From Aphidius gifuensis (Eukaryota > Arthropoda > Insecta > Hymenoptera > Braconidae), in contig NC_057791.1 in the NCBI RefSeq assembly GCF_014905175.1, forward strand, positions 3,782,001-3,846,000: 64,000 nt of DNA. Direction: 5' to 3'. The notes under the pieces were generated by a model. The model was given only the letters and a program-made list of their open reading frames with translations, was not told the origin of the DNA and did not search any database. The stretch's first letter is position 1. Each line of letters opens with the position of its first letter. A program made the translations under genes and the position numbers. Below, piece after piece: positions 36,401 to 48,600 of this stretch.

Positions 36401-37153
36401 TCATCTGTATCAGAAGAACTCCATCAAGATTTATTGAAAAATTATTTTGCTAATTTTTCAAGACCAGATTACTCTTTATCTGGTAGTATTCATGATTATG
36501 TAATCAGTCAATATCTTGGTAAGGCAAATGACAAGCTCAATTCAAGATTAAACTTTTTAACTGATTTAATTTTAAATGCTGTTAAGACATACTGGAATGT
36601 TCATTTTAATTATGATCCAAATGCATATCCAGTCAACTTGTGGGTTTGCATATTAATAAAACACATTGATTGTTGTATACAACAAGATGTTAGAGTAAAA
36701 ACTGCCAAGGTCGTGCTTGATACCTTGTTGACAGTTTTAAAACCAGAACAACTTGGAACTTCATACTTGGTTTTGATCTACAATAGTGTATTTGATGATA
36801 AAGTAAAATACTCGATTGATGAAACATCTAAAAAGCTTGTCCGACTTATTCCATCATTAGTTGAAGTATATTCCAGTGAGCTAATGCCTACAATTGTTAA
36901 ACACTTTGAATATCATATGAGAAACTTGTCTCTCAATGAATTAAATATTATTGAAAAACTTATTTTAAATGATGATAAAAATATTCTACTCTTTGCAAGT
37001 ACACTATTATTTAAATCGTCTGGTAACAATAAAAATGAACAATATTTTAAAATTATTGATACATTAAAAATGAGTAAGCATCCAGCTATTGTAGTTCCAA
37101 TTAATGATCAACTTAATAATAAATATCCAGCTAAAAAAATCAACAATTATTAG
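33464..37153 (+). CDS. chimeric gene: rod N-terminus fused to large uncharacterised protein, copy 2
   Basis: One uninterrupted coding exon of 1229 residues. Residues 1-44 (MAMWTKVLSGFDSEDETVNI to NKNDI) are nearly identical to the start of KNTC1/rod at 37692, including the bases upstream of the ATG. From residue 45 (MDSPYLKAIQQIPGKTPGEK) it follows copy 1 from its second possible ATG, at roughly 90 percent identity by eye. Differences cluster in the middle third, while blocks such as NVGRRVPVDKVTTFSKTLVN are almost unchanged. The tail is shortened: copy 1 CAG is TAG here (KKINNY stop), although the following bases still match the lost codons. The fusion point lies between AATGATAT and AATGGATTC. 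The gene probably uses the duplicated rod promoter. Confidence 0.9.
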   Translation: MAMWTKVLSGFDSEDETVNIGARTVAENDGAIYEACTRATIQPDNKNDIMDSPYLKAIQQIPGKTPGEKYQALNCIAKKLIDDTMDIDDNGIKNVEVKSSAELPGCLVPIVSLEVAKILHQPDSILAGLKSDDALINDRALKVRWFFDGSNKDITNSQYFKNHVFPYVSLTVRIKIIRNLGKYLMLSNKQSIAEEFYNELKEQYDEKTVRPLCFACGESFIRKITSEWNESLSVSELEIIYPRFPNYVIELLKNKPLKYIKFLPKLLKNHADSFVDIIKIKKGYSSIKLTNKKAEFLFKNQRNALLENAKLFIDIISIKQITKKLTKLEFNQFYKQLFPEKYEEFSFNTFYEYLEEYYPEEEKLNLMLSTFEDLYGKSLLDCDDLITPQLLRLLKPEQRIKIARRKLEKTYKSFERGDIECAWVCYLPTNESIPIINEKISKTSEGTERGENLQKLLYTCSVNKDHDALLKVLEYLFSRHKNEEYYIIPKLFERLRDYFDVKNLPKEHLIVLDKFVKYLNIKKKLKIRREVSLVLISDLIYTQLKNNEDISEYIKLYIEINDSGKLNILHDYPEYERKCLTEFITRLCMYDELDKSPLRISSMLKSMYDFNERNAKAKIQLEKLSIKNYPTLFEAVKSIVTRKTYENYDWNKQRVDMYLSQGENDLYLAWFDQTKIPKTIEFNNSNVIKLLQKTPEKILQNWNGYLDKCKNKIIRHNLARRFLSYVRWHQDLPIIFANKCLKELENKENTDVSKNLYVLAVLYDGSSYEKLFTSFIPESKILDLKDSKTKEEYTFNCSLLWSLNIVNPPVSFSPILQFCEGDYVHKAINTLNNVGRRVPVDKVTTFSKTLVNKKVSVKKHGIRLFCEVASYDQIQEMMMYLWDKEKHISIRQVLYQFISKLFSDVPSSQSWNLIQKCITDVKLEDYYFDNIFEVNKVSVKFVERYVLLLLETIKRMEKTDKEFVNDKSKRYVYRTLRYCSSVSEELHQDLLKNYFANFSRPDYSLSGSIHDYVISQYLGKANDKLNSRLNFLTDLILNAVKTYWNVHFNYDPNAYPVNLWVCILIKHIDCCIQQDVRVKTAKVVLDTLLTVLKPEQLGTSYLVLIYNSVFDDKVKYSIDETSKKLVRLIPSLVEVYSSELMPTIVKHFEYHMRNLSLNELNIIEKLILNDDKNILLFASTLLFKSSGNNKNEQYFKIIDTLKMSKHPAIVVPINDQLNNKYPAKKINNY

Positions 37154-37691
37154 GAAAAAAATTTATCATCAAAGGAAGAAACAAATTAAATGATTAAAAA
37201 TTATCATTATATTAACTCCGGTCAACTCAATAAGTTTTAAGTAAATAATATAATTACAAATTGATTTTTGTATCAATTTATGTAACATATATATTTTTAC
37301 AAATTAAAATTTTATTCTCTATAGATTTTATATAGGTATTTAAAATATTCTTGTATAACTTTCTATTTTTTTAACAATAAAAATAGTTTCAGATTTTTTA
37401 AAATTATTGTTTTTAATTATTTCAATTAATTGCCAATTATTATTAACAACTATTATTATTATTTTATATTTCAAGTAGGTCAAAAAGAAATTTTACTTAC
37501 CCTCAGAGTCAATTCATTATATAGTTAATAATAATTTAAACCATTTTCCCTTCAATCGTATTTTTTTTTTTTTTGACAACAACAGTCAACAAATATTAGA
37601 TGCACCACATCAAAAAGGTCCTGCTCCAAATGCTTGTCAAAGCATGTTTTAATTATTGTTAAATAGTTAAATACATATTATAAAGTGAACA
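37154..37691. other. KNTC1/rod promoter region
   Basis: Non-coding spacer, the parent of the promoter copied at 32986-33463. It includes a 38-base segment (37591-37637 region) absent from the copy. Within it one frame reads DAPHQKGPAPNACQSMF before a stop, but nothing upstream supports an exon. Confidence 0.6.
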
Positions 37692-40600
37692 ATGGCAATG
37701 TGGACAAAAGTATTATCTGGTTTTGATTCCGAAGATGAAACAGTTAATTTTGGTGCTAGAACTGTTGCTGAAAATGATGGAGCAATTTATGAAGCATGTA
37801 CTCGTGCAACAATACAACCAGATAATAAAAATGATATTATTAATAATCCAAGAGTAATAGCATCATTTTGGCATTCAATGATGTGTATTGCTGTTGATAA
37901 AACAATAACAATATTTTCTGATGAATCATGTCAAGATATCATAACAATTCTTGGCTTTGAATCAATTGTGACAGCATATTGTTTGTCATCAGATGGACAA
38001 TTTATATATGTTGGTATTGAAAATGGTGAACTTCATGCTTTTAATTTATCAATGGGTGGTAGACAAATATTTAACATTGATTTTATTGATAAATATCAAA
38101 GTGAATATATTATACAGCTGGTACTGCATGAAACTCATGAAAATAATGATCTTACAATAATTACAAAAGATGGTAAAATGTTTAAAATAATTAATATTGA
38201 TAATAATTATTTAAATGATCAAAGTATCAATGATGATGATGATCATCATCATGAAATTGATATAAAATTTATTTGTGGACTATCAAAATTAAATGGTGCT
38301 ATATCAAGAAATAATCATTCAACAGATAATTATTTAAATATAACATTTGGTGATAAATTAACAATATTACCAAAAAATATAACATCTAATACGTCTAATT
38401 TAAATTATAAATTTAAAAAAATACAATTTTTTAATAATTATCAATCAGCAATTTGTCTTAGAATGGATGGTAGTTTAAATATTCTTTGTTTACAAACATT
38501 GTTATCAAGAAAAATATGGAAAAATTGTATTGATGATTTTATTAGTATTAAAGAAGATTTAGAGGGTCCATATCATATGTTAATATTAATGAAACCAGAT
38601 GATATCACAAATAAAAAAAAATTACATTTATTATCATTTCCAGATTTTAAAATTAAATTTACAATTGTCGTTGAAAATACAACATATCTTGTTGATATTA
38701 TTAATAATAAAACTGATAATGAAAATTTATTATTTTTAGAGGGTATTAAAACAACAAATGAATATGTTGATTTAATTAGAATTAAAGCAATTGAAGAGAG
38801 TATACCAGAATTACGCTTACAAAGATTATTAAGAAAATATAAATTTAATGAAGCATTAGATTTTGCATTGAAATTTAATCTTGATTGTGAAATTGTTTAT
38901 CATGCTGAGGCAATGATGTTGATGGAAAAATTAAGACCAAGATTACAGTCAAGTGAAAAAATTGATGTTGATATATTTATGACAACACTTGATAAAATTA
39001 AAGATGTTAAATTTATATATGAATGTTGTAATAATGCAATGACAAAAGATTACAAAGATACAAGAAAACTTTTGGTTTATTCAAGACAAAGAATAGTTGA
39101 TTATGTTAATGATAAAAATATTCAAGATAAACTAAATGAAAATCTTTCACAACTTCTTGCTACTGTGAGTGATACACTTAGAAAATTAGAGACATTTGAA
39201 ATGATACATAAAGCTGATGTTATAAATGAAACATCAACTGATGAATGGATAAAATTTTCACGTGAAAATTTACTAAAAGAATGTATGGAATATTTATCAA
39301 ATAGTGAATTAAATTCAGCATCATTAATATGGACAAGACACATGTCAAGTATTGCATCAATTGTTACAAGTGAAACAATAATTGATATACTTGCTGCAAT
39401 ACCAGAAAATCTTAGTCCTGATGAATTATGGCCATGGCTTATACATTTTATTCCATCAGTAACATCATTAATACCAAATGGTCTATCAGAAATAATTAAT
39501 TGGGGCTATAAAAAAACTAAAACATTGGAAAAATATCATCGTGATTTATGGCCAGATATTGGTCTTGAATTTGCTAATGGTTTTATAAATATATTACAAT
39601 TTGAAGAAAATAATATTTATTATCAATTTCATCAGGAATATACAAATAAAAATTCACAATTACAAAGACTCATGTTACTCATACAAGCAATGAAAGATTT
39701 ACGTGATTTAAAAACAAATTATAAAATATTTTTACCACTTCATACATATCTTGGTAATTCAACAGATGTTATACATTTATTATTAAATAAAGTTAACATA
39801 AATGAATTACCAAATTTATTAGATAATTTTTTACATGTTTATATGTTAAATAATTCATTAAAAAATGATCATGTATTATCATCATATGTACAAAATATAT
39901 TAAAAAATTCAAAAGGTTGGTGGTTATGGGAAAAGGCACCATGGGATAAACGTTTAAGTATTGTTATAAATTATATTCATAATATACAAAATCGTTTACA
40001 ACAAACACTTGAAGTATTAAAAAGAGCACCAGTACCATGGAGTGATGAAGTTAAATTACTTGCTGAAAAAAGTTACAATTATGATCATCCACTTGTTGCT
40101 AAAATTCGTATAGAAAGTAATTCAGTTGTTGTTAAATTAATATTGAAAAAATATAGATATGCACATATTGGTTTATCATCAAGATTTTTTTCATATATTA
40201 TTAAACAAAATAGATCAACAATGATTGATGATATTATTGAATTAACTAAAATGAATAATACAACAAGATTCAATGTTTTTTCTGAATGTGTTAATTATCA
40301 TTTAACACAAGGTAACATTGATTTATCAATTAATATTATTGACAGTGTACCAAGTGATATTTGTATTTATATTTGTGAACATATTATTAATGTATTAAAT
40401 ACAAAATTAAATTGTTTATTAAATCCTCATTTTGTTGATGAATCAATTGATAATTATATAGAAATATTGGGAACAATTGAAAATCGTTTAATTAAACATT
40501 TAAATGATAATCATCGTTCAATTGAATGGAATGATACAATAAAATTAATTCCAATTTTACGTATTCTATATAAATTGAGAAAAGAATTTGATATATTTAT

Positions 40601-43600
40601 TAATATCAATGATTATTATATAAATAAAAATGAAATATTTGAAAACTGGATTGAAAAAATTGATGATACAAATTTTGATGATAAAAATTTAGATATTATT
40701 TATAAAAAAATATGTAGATTAACAAATCTTCTTGATATATCAAAATTAACTGGGATTTATTATTTTTATAAAATTAAAAATAATCCATATATATTAAAAT
40801 ACATAATTTTAAAAAAATTAAATAATTATGAATTAACTAATGAATTTAAAGAATTTAATAAAATATGTATTGAAATATTAAAAACAGCTGATAATAATTT
40901 AAATTTATCAAAATCATTAAAAAAAATGTCATCAAAAAATATAGCATATTGTAAATTAAATGAATTGGAAAATGGATTATTATGTAATTTACAAATTGAT
41001 GCTTATAATGAAGCTGTTGGACAGCTTGTTGATGATGACGATTATGATGAAGAAGAAGAAAAAGAAAAACAAGAAAATTTACAATTAACAACAACAACTA
41101 AAAATTGGTATTTGTATAAAATTTATAAAGATGCATCAATATCACCAGGTAATATATTACTTCCTCTCTTAAGTGATTTATTTATAATTATAAAACATTA
41201 TAAAAATAAAATTGATTATAATTTACAATATTCAATAAATGAAATAAATATTATCAAAGATTTAAGTAAAAAAATATCAATAAATGCTCAAGCAATACAA
41301 AATGAACATCATGATTTTGCTTTATTAAAAATAATAACAAATATATCAATTATTTTATCATCACTTGTACCAAGCATTGATGATATAATACAAGATATAC
41401 ATGATGTATTAAATCATTGTGTTATAATGATGCTTAAAAAAGTAATTGTAAGTATTAATTTTGATGTACAACTGGGTCTTGTTTGTTTGCTTATGATACC
41501 ACATGATAATTCATTAAAAACACTTGGTTTAATATCAAAATTACATCAAGCTGATTATAAACGTGATCGTATTATTAAAGATTTAGGCTATGAGTATTGT
41601 CGTTTAACGAAAAATTATCAACAAATGGAAGAATTTAATATGATGAAAATACGATATGAATGGGCAAAAAGATTGGCAAATTATAAAATAACATACAGAG
41701 AAATAATGAGTAATGATGTTGATATTAAACATGATATATTAAGAAGAATAATGTCATCAAATGAAAATAATATTATTGATACACTTAATGATTATTGTTT
41801 AAGCTTTGGTTTTGTACGTGATGATGTTTATTTAGCATATCTTGAATCATTACTATGCTCATGGGAACCAAAATATATAATAAATAATCAAAATGGTCAA
41901 AAAGAGCCAATAATTGATGATAATGATGTTAAAAATTTAACATATCAATGTAAAAAAATTGTTAATAAATTAACAACTGAAATTGATATTAAAAAATTTT
42001 TTTTTGATATATTAAAAAAAATTAATTATTATCATTATGAAATATTTTTAATAATTTATGATTTATCAGATGAAAAAAAAATTGATACAACAAGTTATTT
42101 ATTATTTTTAAAAAGTTATATACGTATTAGTGAACCAACAAAAATTGAAATTGATGAATGGTCAAATTTTAATCAAGAAAATCAACCATTACCAAAAATA
42201 TCAAAATGGCGTTTACCATATTTACCAAAATTACCACATTTTAAATTAATACAATCTGAAATAAATTTAAAAAATTATGATAAATGGTTAACAATATCAC
42301 GTGTATTAAATATACCAGATTATAATATATGTTCTGTTGCAATTAAAGCTGGTGTCGATGGTGCATCAAAAACAATTGATATTAATAATATAAATACATG
42401 GTCAATATATCCACGTAATAGTGGACTATTAAAAGATATTAAAAAATGTATAAATTGTATGAAAATACCAGAATCATATACTCACGCAACAGCAGCATTG
42501 TATTATGCTGTAAATTATATGCCACCAGGTGCTGATCAAGTTGAAGCAGCTAAAGAATGTTTTTCATATATTAATAATTTACCAGAAGGTACAATTGATA
42601 TTGATAATGATAAACGTATTAAAATTGAAAATAAATATCGTAAATATACATCAAAACATATATTACATACCTATGGTCTTGGTGATGATAAATATTTAAA
42701 TCTTGTTGATTATCCAGAACAACTTGTACGAGCATTGTATTATGATAAAACAATACCAGAACGTTATAGATGTGCAACTAAAAATCGTCCAGATATTAAT
42801 TCATCAGTTAATGATTTAGGAAAAGTATTTAATATTAATCTTGTTAAAATAAGATTAGAATTACTTGAAGAATGGTTACAGCCAGATACTGGTGAAATAA
42901 AAAATGATAGTATAACTGTTGCTGGTATTTGTCAAGATGATACATCATCATCATTAATTGATACATTTACATTTGATGATAATTTATTACGTGCATGTTA
43001 TATAATTAGTTGTGGTGATCATGAACAGTTTATTGGTCATTTAATAACAATGGGACTTACTGAAGATTTTCATTGTCCTGGTGTTAGATATCGTGCATTA
43101 CGTGTTGTACAATCAATAACTGATGAAAATACAATTCAAGAATTATCAAAAATTAATTCAACAACAATGAATGAATATCTTAAATCATTACAATACTTAA
43201 CTGACTTACAACGTCTTGGAATTGGTTATTCAATTAGTGGTTTTGATTCATGCTCTAAAGAAAAATTAATACAAGTACTTATTAGTAATCAATATTGTTG
43301 TTCAAGATCATTAAGACTTGTACCACAATTATTTATTGATTATCATATTGATAATTATGAACTGTTAAATTTAACATTATTAAAAATGGTTAAATTATCA
43401 TTAATTAAAGAGCTAAAAAAAACATTAATTATGATTGGTACAACAATGGATCGTATTGTTAATTATTCTGGTTATATTGATGCATGGCAAATTATTATAT
43501 CTGAATCATTTAATAAAATTGATTCAAAATATCAACAAAATTTAATTGATTCATGTATTGAAACACTTAGATTACTACATACATGTCCAGTTGTTAATAA

Positions 43601-43935
43601 ACTTAAATTTTTTGATATTATTCATTCATGTTTTCGTGCTCAACAACCTCATTTTGCTGCTGCATTATTACCATTTGTTGAAGATACTGATAAACAATTA
43701 ATTTTAAATGAAATATCATTAAATTATCATGACATTGATAGTGTCATTAAAAAACTCAAAGACCTAGAAAAAAAAGGAATTCTAATTGTTCGTCAAGTAA
43801 GTTACTTAACATAATTTACCTTTAATTTTAATTATAATGTTTGTTTTATTTTTGTTTGTTTTTTATTTACAGTCTATTATGATGTTGGAGAAAGCTCATT
43901 ACTCATCAGCTACTGGGTTCCAAGAGTCTTCATAA
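37692..43935 (+). CDS. KNTC1: kinetochore-associated protein 1 / rough deal
   Basis: Exon 1 37692-43796 and exon 2 43873-43935 give about 2055 residues, like insect Rod. The start MAMWTKVLSGFDSEDETVNF is followed by an N-terminal beta-propeller region (SIVTAYCLSSDGQFIYVGIE, GELHAFNLS) and a long helical stretch. The C-terminal part is typical: WRLPYLPKLPHFKLIQSEIN, LVDYPEQLVRALYYDKTIPE, IRLELLEEWLQPDTG, GIGYSISGFDSCSKEKLIQV. Rod forms the RZZ complex with Zwilch and ZW10, which brings dynein and Mad1 to kinetochores for the spindle checkpoint. A 6.1 kb exon is unusually long but clean. The last 12 codons overlap the antisense gene at 43899. The poly-D/E stretch near residue 1120 is an internal acidic spacer. 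Confidence 0.93.
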
Positions 43936-44762
43936 TTTTCAATTACTAAATTTTTTTCTCTCAACATTTTGACTTTGTACATGTTTTCATGAGTGTTTGC
44001 ATCGAGTATCTTGATTCTTGTTACAACAAGAAAATCTGGATTCTTTGGACTTGGTCCCTGAATCAAGTCAATCACATCATCAATTCCAATCTGTAATATA
44101 TATTCAGTTTAAATAAAACAAATACTTTTGATAATTAAAATATAAATATAATATTACTTACTTGTAAACCTTTTTTTGGTACTTTGTAACCATTTATTCG
44201 TAGTTTACTATCATATAAAATAGTTTCAGCTTTTCTAAATACAATTAATAATTTAATTATTAAAAAAATGATTGTAATTTTTTATCAAAATTTTAGATAA
44301 GAATAATATTTACGCTCGAGAAACTCCAAATCCACCTTTGACAATTGCATCAATTCTCATTGAATTAACAATTGGAGTAATTATTTTAGCATTTCTATTA
44401 TTTGCTATCATTTCTCTAATTTCAGGATCTACCTTGTCCTCGTCATCATCATCATCGTCATCATCACTATCATAATTTTTCTAAAACAATAAATAAACAA
44501 ATTAAAATCAATTCATATTCAAAATATTTATCATTACCTTTGATTTTTTGTTGGATGCCAATCTTATCTGTGTTGTTTTATTGAGGTTATGCTTAACATC
44601 AAGTAAATTATTTGATAAATATAATGGTATTTTTGCTACATTTACGTGACATGATGATTTATTAAATAAATCTAATTTCATGCTATGAATATTTCTAGCA
44701 TAATTAATTATCATGCCCTTTTCAAAGTTGTTTATTATTCTTGATAATATTTTACTTGCCAT
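43899..44762 (-). CDS. MTRES1: mitochondrial transcription rescue factor 1-like S4-domain protein
   Basis: Exons 44538-44762, 44314-44480, 44162-44234 and 43899-44090, in phase, 218 residues. The N-terminus (MASKILSRIINNFEKGMIIN) is basic and amphipathic, as expected for a mitochondrial presequence. An acidic linker (NYDSDDDDDDDEDKVD) leads to an S4-like RNA-binding fold: RIDAIVKGGFGVSRAKAETI, LRINGYKVPKKGLQIGIDDV. Human MTRES1 (C6orf203) has this S4 domain and protects mitochondrial transcription and translation under stress. Its stop codon lies inside the last exon of rod on the other strand. The assignment rests on domain layout and is good but not certain. Confidence 0.75.
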
Positions 44763-45634
44763 TGTCAAGACGTGTTTTCACTCAAACGACAAACAAATGA
44801 TTCCAAATTTTTATCAATGAAGCCTTTTTTTTTTTTTTAAAGATAGAGAACAATAGAGAATAACACCCTTGTTTATTTTTCTTTTCTAAAATTGCAATAA
44901 CTAATTCTTAAATATTTTTTACAAAATTAAATTATCAAACATAGCTAATTAATTATATTTTTAAAATTGAAAGAAAAAAAAATATACATATAAATTAACA
45001 ATTATCAATAAAACAAACAACAATTATATTTTTATTATTTTATATTTATTTAATTTTCGTTTGTTTTTTTCTCTCGCGTCAACAGTCACGGTGTCACATA
45101 TCTTTATTTATCCAATTAATTATTGGTATTGAATAGGTAATATAGCAGTAAAATGTAATAAGAATATTTTACCATCTTATCATCTAACATGATAAGTAAT
45201 ATTGGTAAATTTTTTTTTTTTTTCTTTCATATAATATATTTAAATTTTTTTTTTTTTTAGTTTTATATATATTTATTATTATATTTTTAATTATAATTTT
45301 TTTAATTTGCTGGGTGTCAATGAATATAGGTAGCAATGTAATTTAATGTGGTGTCTAAAAACAACGCTTTCGTTATGCCAGTTTCATCAACTACTACAAC
45401 TAAATTTATTTATTATTATTAATATTAATATTATTTTTTTTTTTTTTTATTAATCATAATTTCAATTTTTATAATAATCATTCAAATATATCTTTTTAGT
45501 TGCTTCATCATAGACGTGAATAAATATGAATCATTGTTGGATCCATCGTCATTATCATTGTATCATCTTGAGCAGATCTTTTGCGAATTAATGAGAGTAG
45601 TAATAGCCGAGTTTAATTTTTAAATAATATTTAT
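44763..45634. other. intergenic, MTRES1 promoter and mask 3' UTR
   Basis: AT-rich spacer with long A and T runs. The half near 45500-45634 is slightly less AT-rich and probably belongs to the 3' UTR of mask. No coding frame. Confidence 0.4.
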
Positions 45635-48600
45635 TTAATGCCATTTTGTTGGGCCAGCGTTCCATGACTGAAAAAAAAAAAAATTTATATATTATTTTAG
45701 TACTAGAATAAAGGATTTTTTGTTATTAAATGGAAAAGCTTATATTATTTACTGGATGTTGTTTTTTATCATGAACATTTGGATCAGGTAAACTCCATCC
45801 AGGTGCGTCAATTTTATCATTTTGTGGTTGCATGTCAGATAACGTTGGTGGAGGATTACCATATTGTCCTGGCATTATTGTTAATCCTGGTATCATTGCT
45901 AATGCTGCTGTACTACCATTTGGAAAACCTTGTTGACTATCCATATGAGCCTTGTTTTTATTTAAAAAAACAAAATAAAATTAATTATTATATAATTATT
46001 AATTATACATATATAAAATAAATTTAAATAATAAAAAAAATAATTAATTTACCATATAAGCTGTATCAATTCCATGATGTAAATCAGCTTCCATATTTGG
46101 TACACGATTATAAGATGGATTTGTTCTAAATATTTGATGTCTATCCATATTTGTTAATTGTTGTTGTGGTGGTGGTGGATTCCATGAATTAACTAATTTT
46201 TCATTATTTGGTAATACCCAATTCATTGGTTCAGCTTCAACACCACTTACCATATTTGGATTAAAATTTTTATATTGTCTTTCATTACCAATTGGTTTTG
46301 GTACAACTTTTCTATCTTCAATTTTCATTTGATTAATATCTTGTGGTATTTGTACTGGTGACATTGCTGGTGATGCACCATTTTCAATAGTTGATATTAA
46401 TTCAATAGCAGCAGCTGCTGCAGCAGCAACAGCAACTGTTGGTGACATACCATTACCAGCACTCATATTATTTAAATGATTTTGATAATTCATTTGTGCC
46501 ATCATTTGTTCTTGATAACTTTGTTGTTGTTGTTGTTGTTGCTGCTGCTGTTGTTGTTGTTGTTGAGGTGGTAGTGGTTGTTGTTGTTGATGAGTTAAAG
46601 GTGGTGGTGGACCAAATTGCCATCTTGTTTGTCCATTTGTTGATATATTTGCTGGACCACGATTATTATTATTACTATTATTGTTATTATTATTATTATT
46701 ACCACCACTTTGTTGATATTTACCAATTTGATAATTATTCATCATAGCTAAATTATTATTTTGTAATTGTGTTGGTGGTGGTGGTAATGGTCCTTGTGTT
46801 GGAATTGGAGGAAATATATTTGGATGTAAAACATTTTGTTGTGAATTAAACATGGCAACTTGTTGTTGTTGTTTACTATTTAAATGTAATGAACTTGAAA
46901 AATCAGGTGCACGTGGATTAAGACGTGACATACTAACTGTATTAACATTACCTGATTGATTCATTGCTTGCATATGACTTGGTATATGTTGATGAAATGG
47001 TATTATTGGATGACCACTTTGTTGTCCATCATTTGGCACCATTTTTAATAAACTTGAATTTACATTTGAATGATCATATGCATTATTACTATTTTTATAT
47101 AAACCAACATCAATATGTTGTTGTTGCTGTTGGTGTTGTTGTTGTTGTTGCTGCTGCTGCTGTTGTTGTTGCTGCTGTTGTTGCTGTTGTTGTTGTTGTT
47201 GTTGTTGTTGCTGCTGCTGAGATGGTTGTTGTTGTTGTTGCTGCTGTGGTGGTGGTGGTGGTTGTTGTTGTTGTTGTTGTTGAGAATCTTGAATTTGTTG
47301 ATTTTGTGAAGGTGGTTGTTGTGTTGGTGGTGGTGCTGATTGATTTTGTACCTGTTGATTCACTTGCATTTCTCTTTGTTGTTGTTGATGCTGATGTTGT
47401 TGTTGTTGTTGTGCATTTCTTGATGCAATCTCACTGGGATATACATTACGATTAAATTGTCCTACTAATCCAGTATTTTGATGATCAATTGTTGATTGCT
47501 GATTCATAACTGGTCGTGCAACAGCAAGTCCACTGGTTGTTTTATTTGTTTGTATTTGATGTTGTTCAATATTAAAATTAAGTGAAGCTTGAAATTGTTG
47601 TGTTTGCATCTGATTAGGTATACTTGATGGTGATACACCAGATACATTATTCATTGGTGATGATGTATTACTATTATTTATTGATTGATTTGTTTTGCTT
47701 GATACAGGTGAACACATTGAATTACCACGATAACCAGGTGCTTTTGATGCATCAACTTGTGGTGGTGAATTATCAATAAATTTATTTGTTGGTATATTTG
47801 ATGAATTATTTGATGAACCTCCACCAGCAACTGTTGCAAAATTCATACCTTTTTGATGTGTCATTTCATTATCACGAGGACCCCACATTGATTGTTGAGT
47901 TACTTTTGAAAATGTATTATTAAACAATGAATACTCAAGTGGTGTATTTGTACGTTGTGGCTGATTATTATTATTTGGTTGTTGTTGTTGTTGTTGTTGT
48001 TGTTCATGAATTTGAGCAACAACTGGTGTTGTACTTCGCATTTGTTGATGTTGTTGTTGTTGTTGCTGTTGTACAATTTGTTGTTGTTGTTGTTGTTGCT
48101 GCTGTTGCTGCTGTTGCTGCTGATGTTGTTGTTGAAGAGCAGCGTGTTGTTGAGCAAGTTGATGATGCTGTTGGGCAGCATGTTGCAATTGTTGCTTGCT
48201 TTGCTGCTGCTGATGTTGTTGCTGTTGTTGTTGCTGCTGTATTTGTTGAGGAGTTGGTTGATTTAAAACTTGTTGAACAACCGGTGGTGATGGTGTAACA
48301 CGCATTGAATTTGTTGATGCTGATAATAAATTATTTTCAGAACAATTCGACGACGTATTTGGTGAATAACAAGTTTTATTAGCATAATGTGGCATCGTTG
48401 GTGTTGATAAATTAGACATTGGTCGAGAATGTTTTGGTGATATACTCATCATAGTTGATTTGCTGTGATGACGTCGACGATACTGACGACGATGACGATG
48501 AAGATGACGAGGATGATGAAGATGAAGACGATGACGACAATGTCAAAGATGATGCTATTGACAATGCTGGTGCAATAGGTGGTGGTGGTTGTGGTGATGG

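Noticed and set aside
46439..48298. Plus-strand open frames rich in Val, Leu and Ala
   Set aside because: They are the complement of CAG/CAA polyglutamine codons of mask; no start context, splice support or non-repetitive content.
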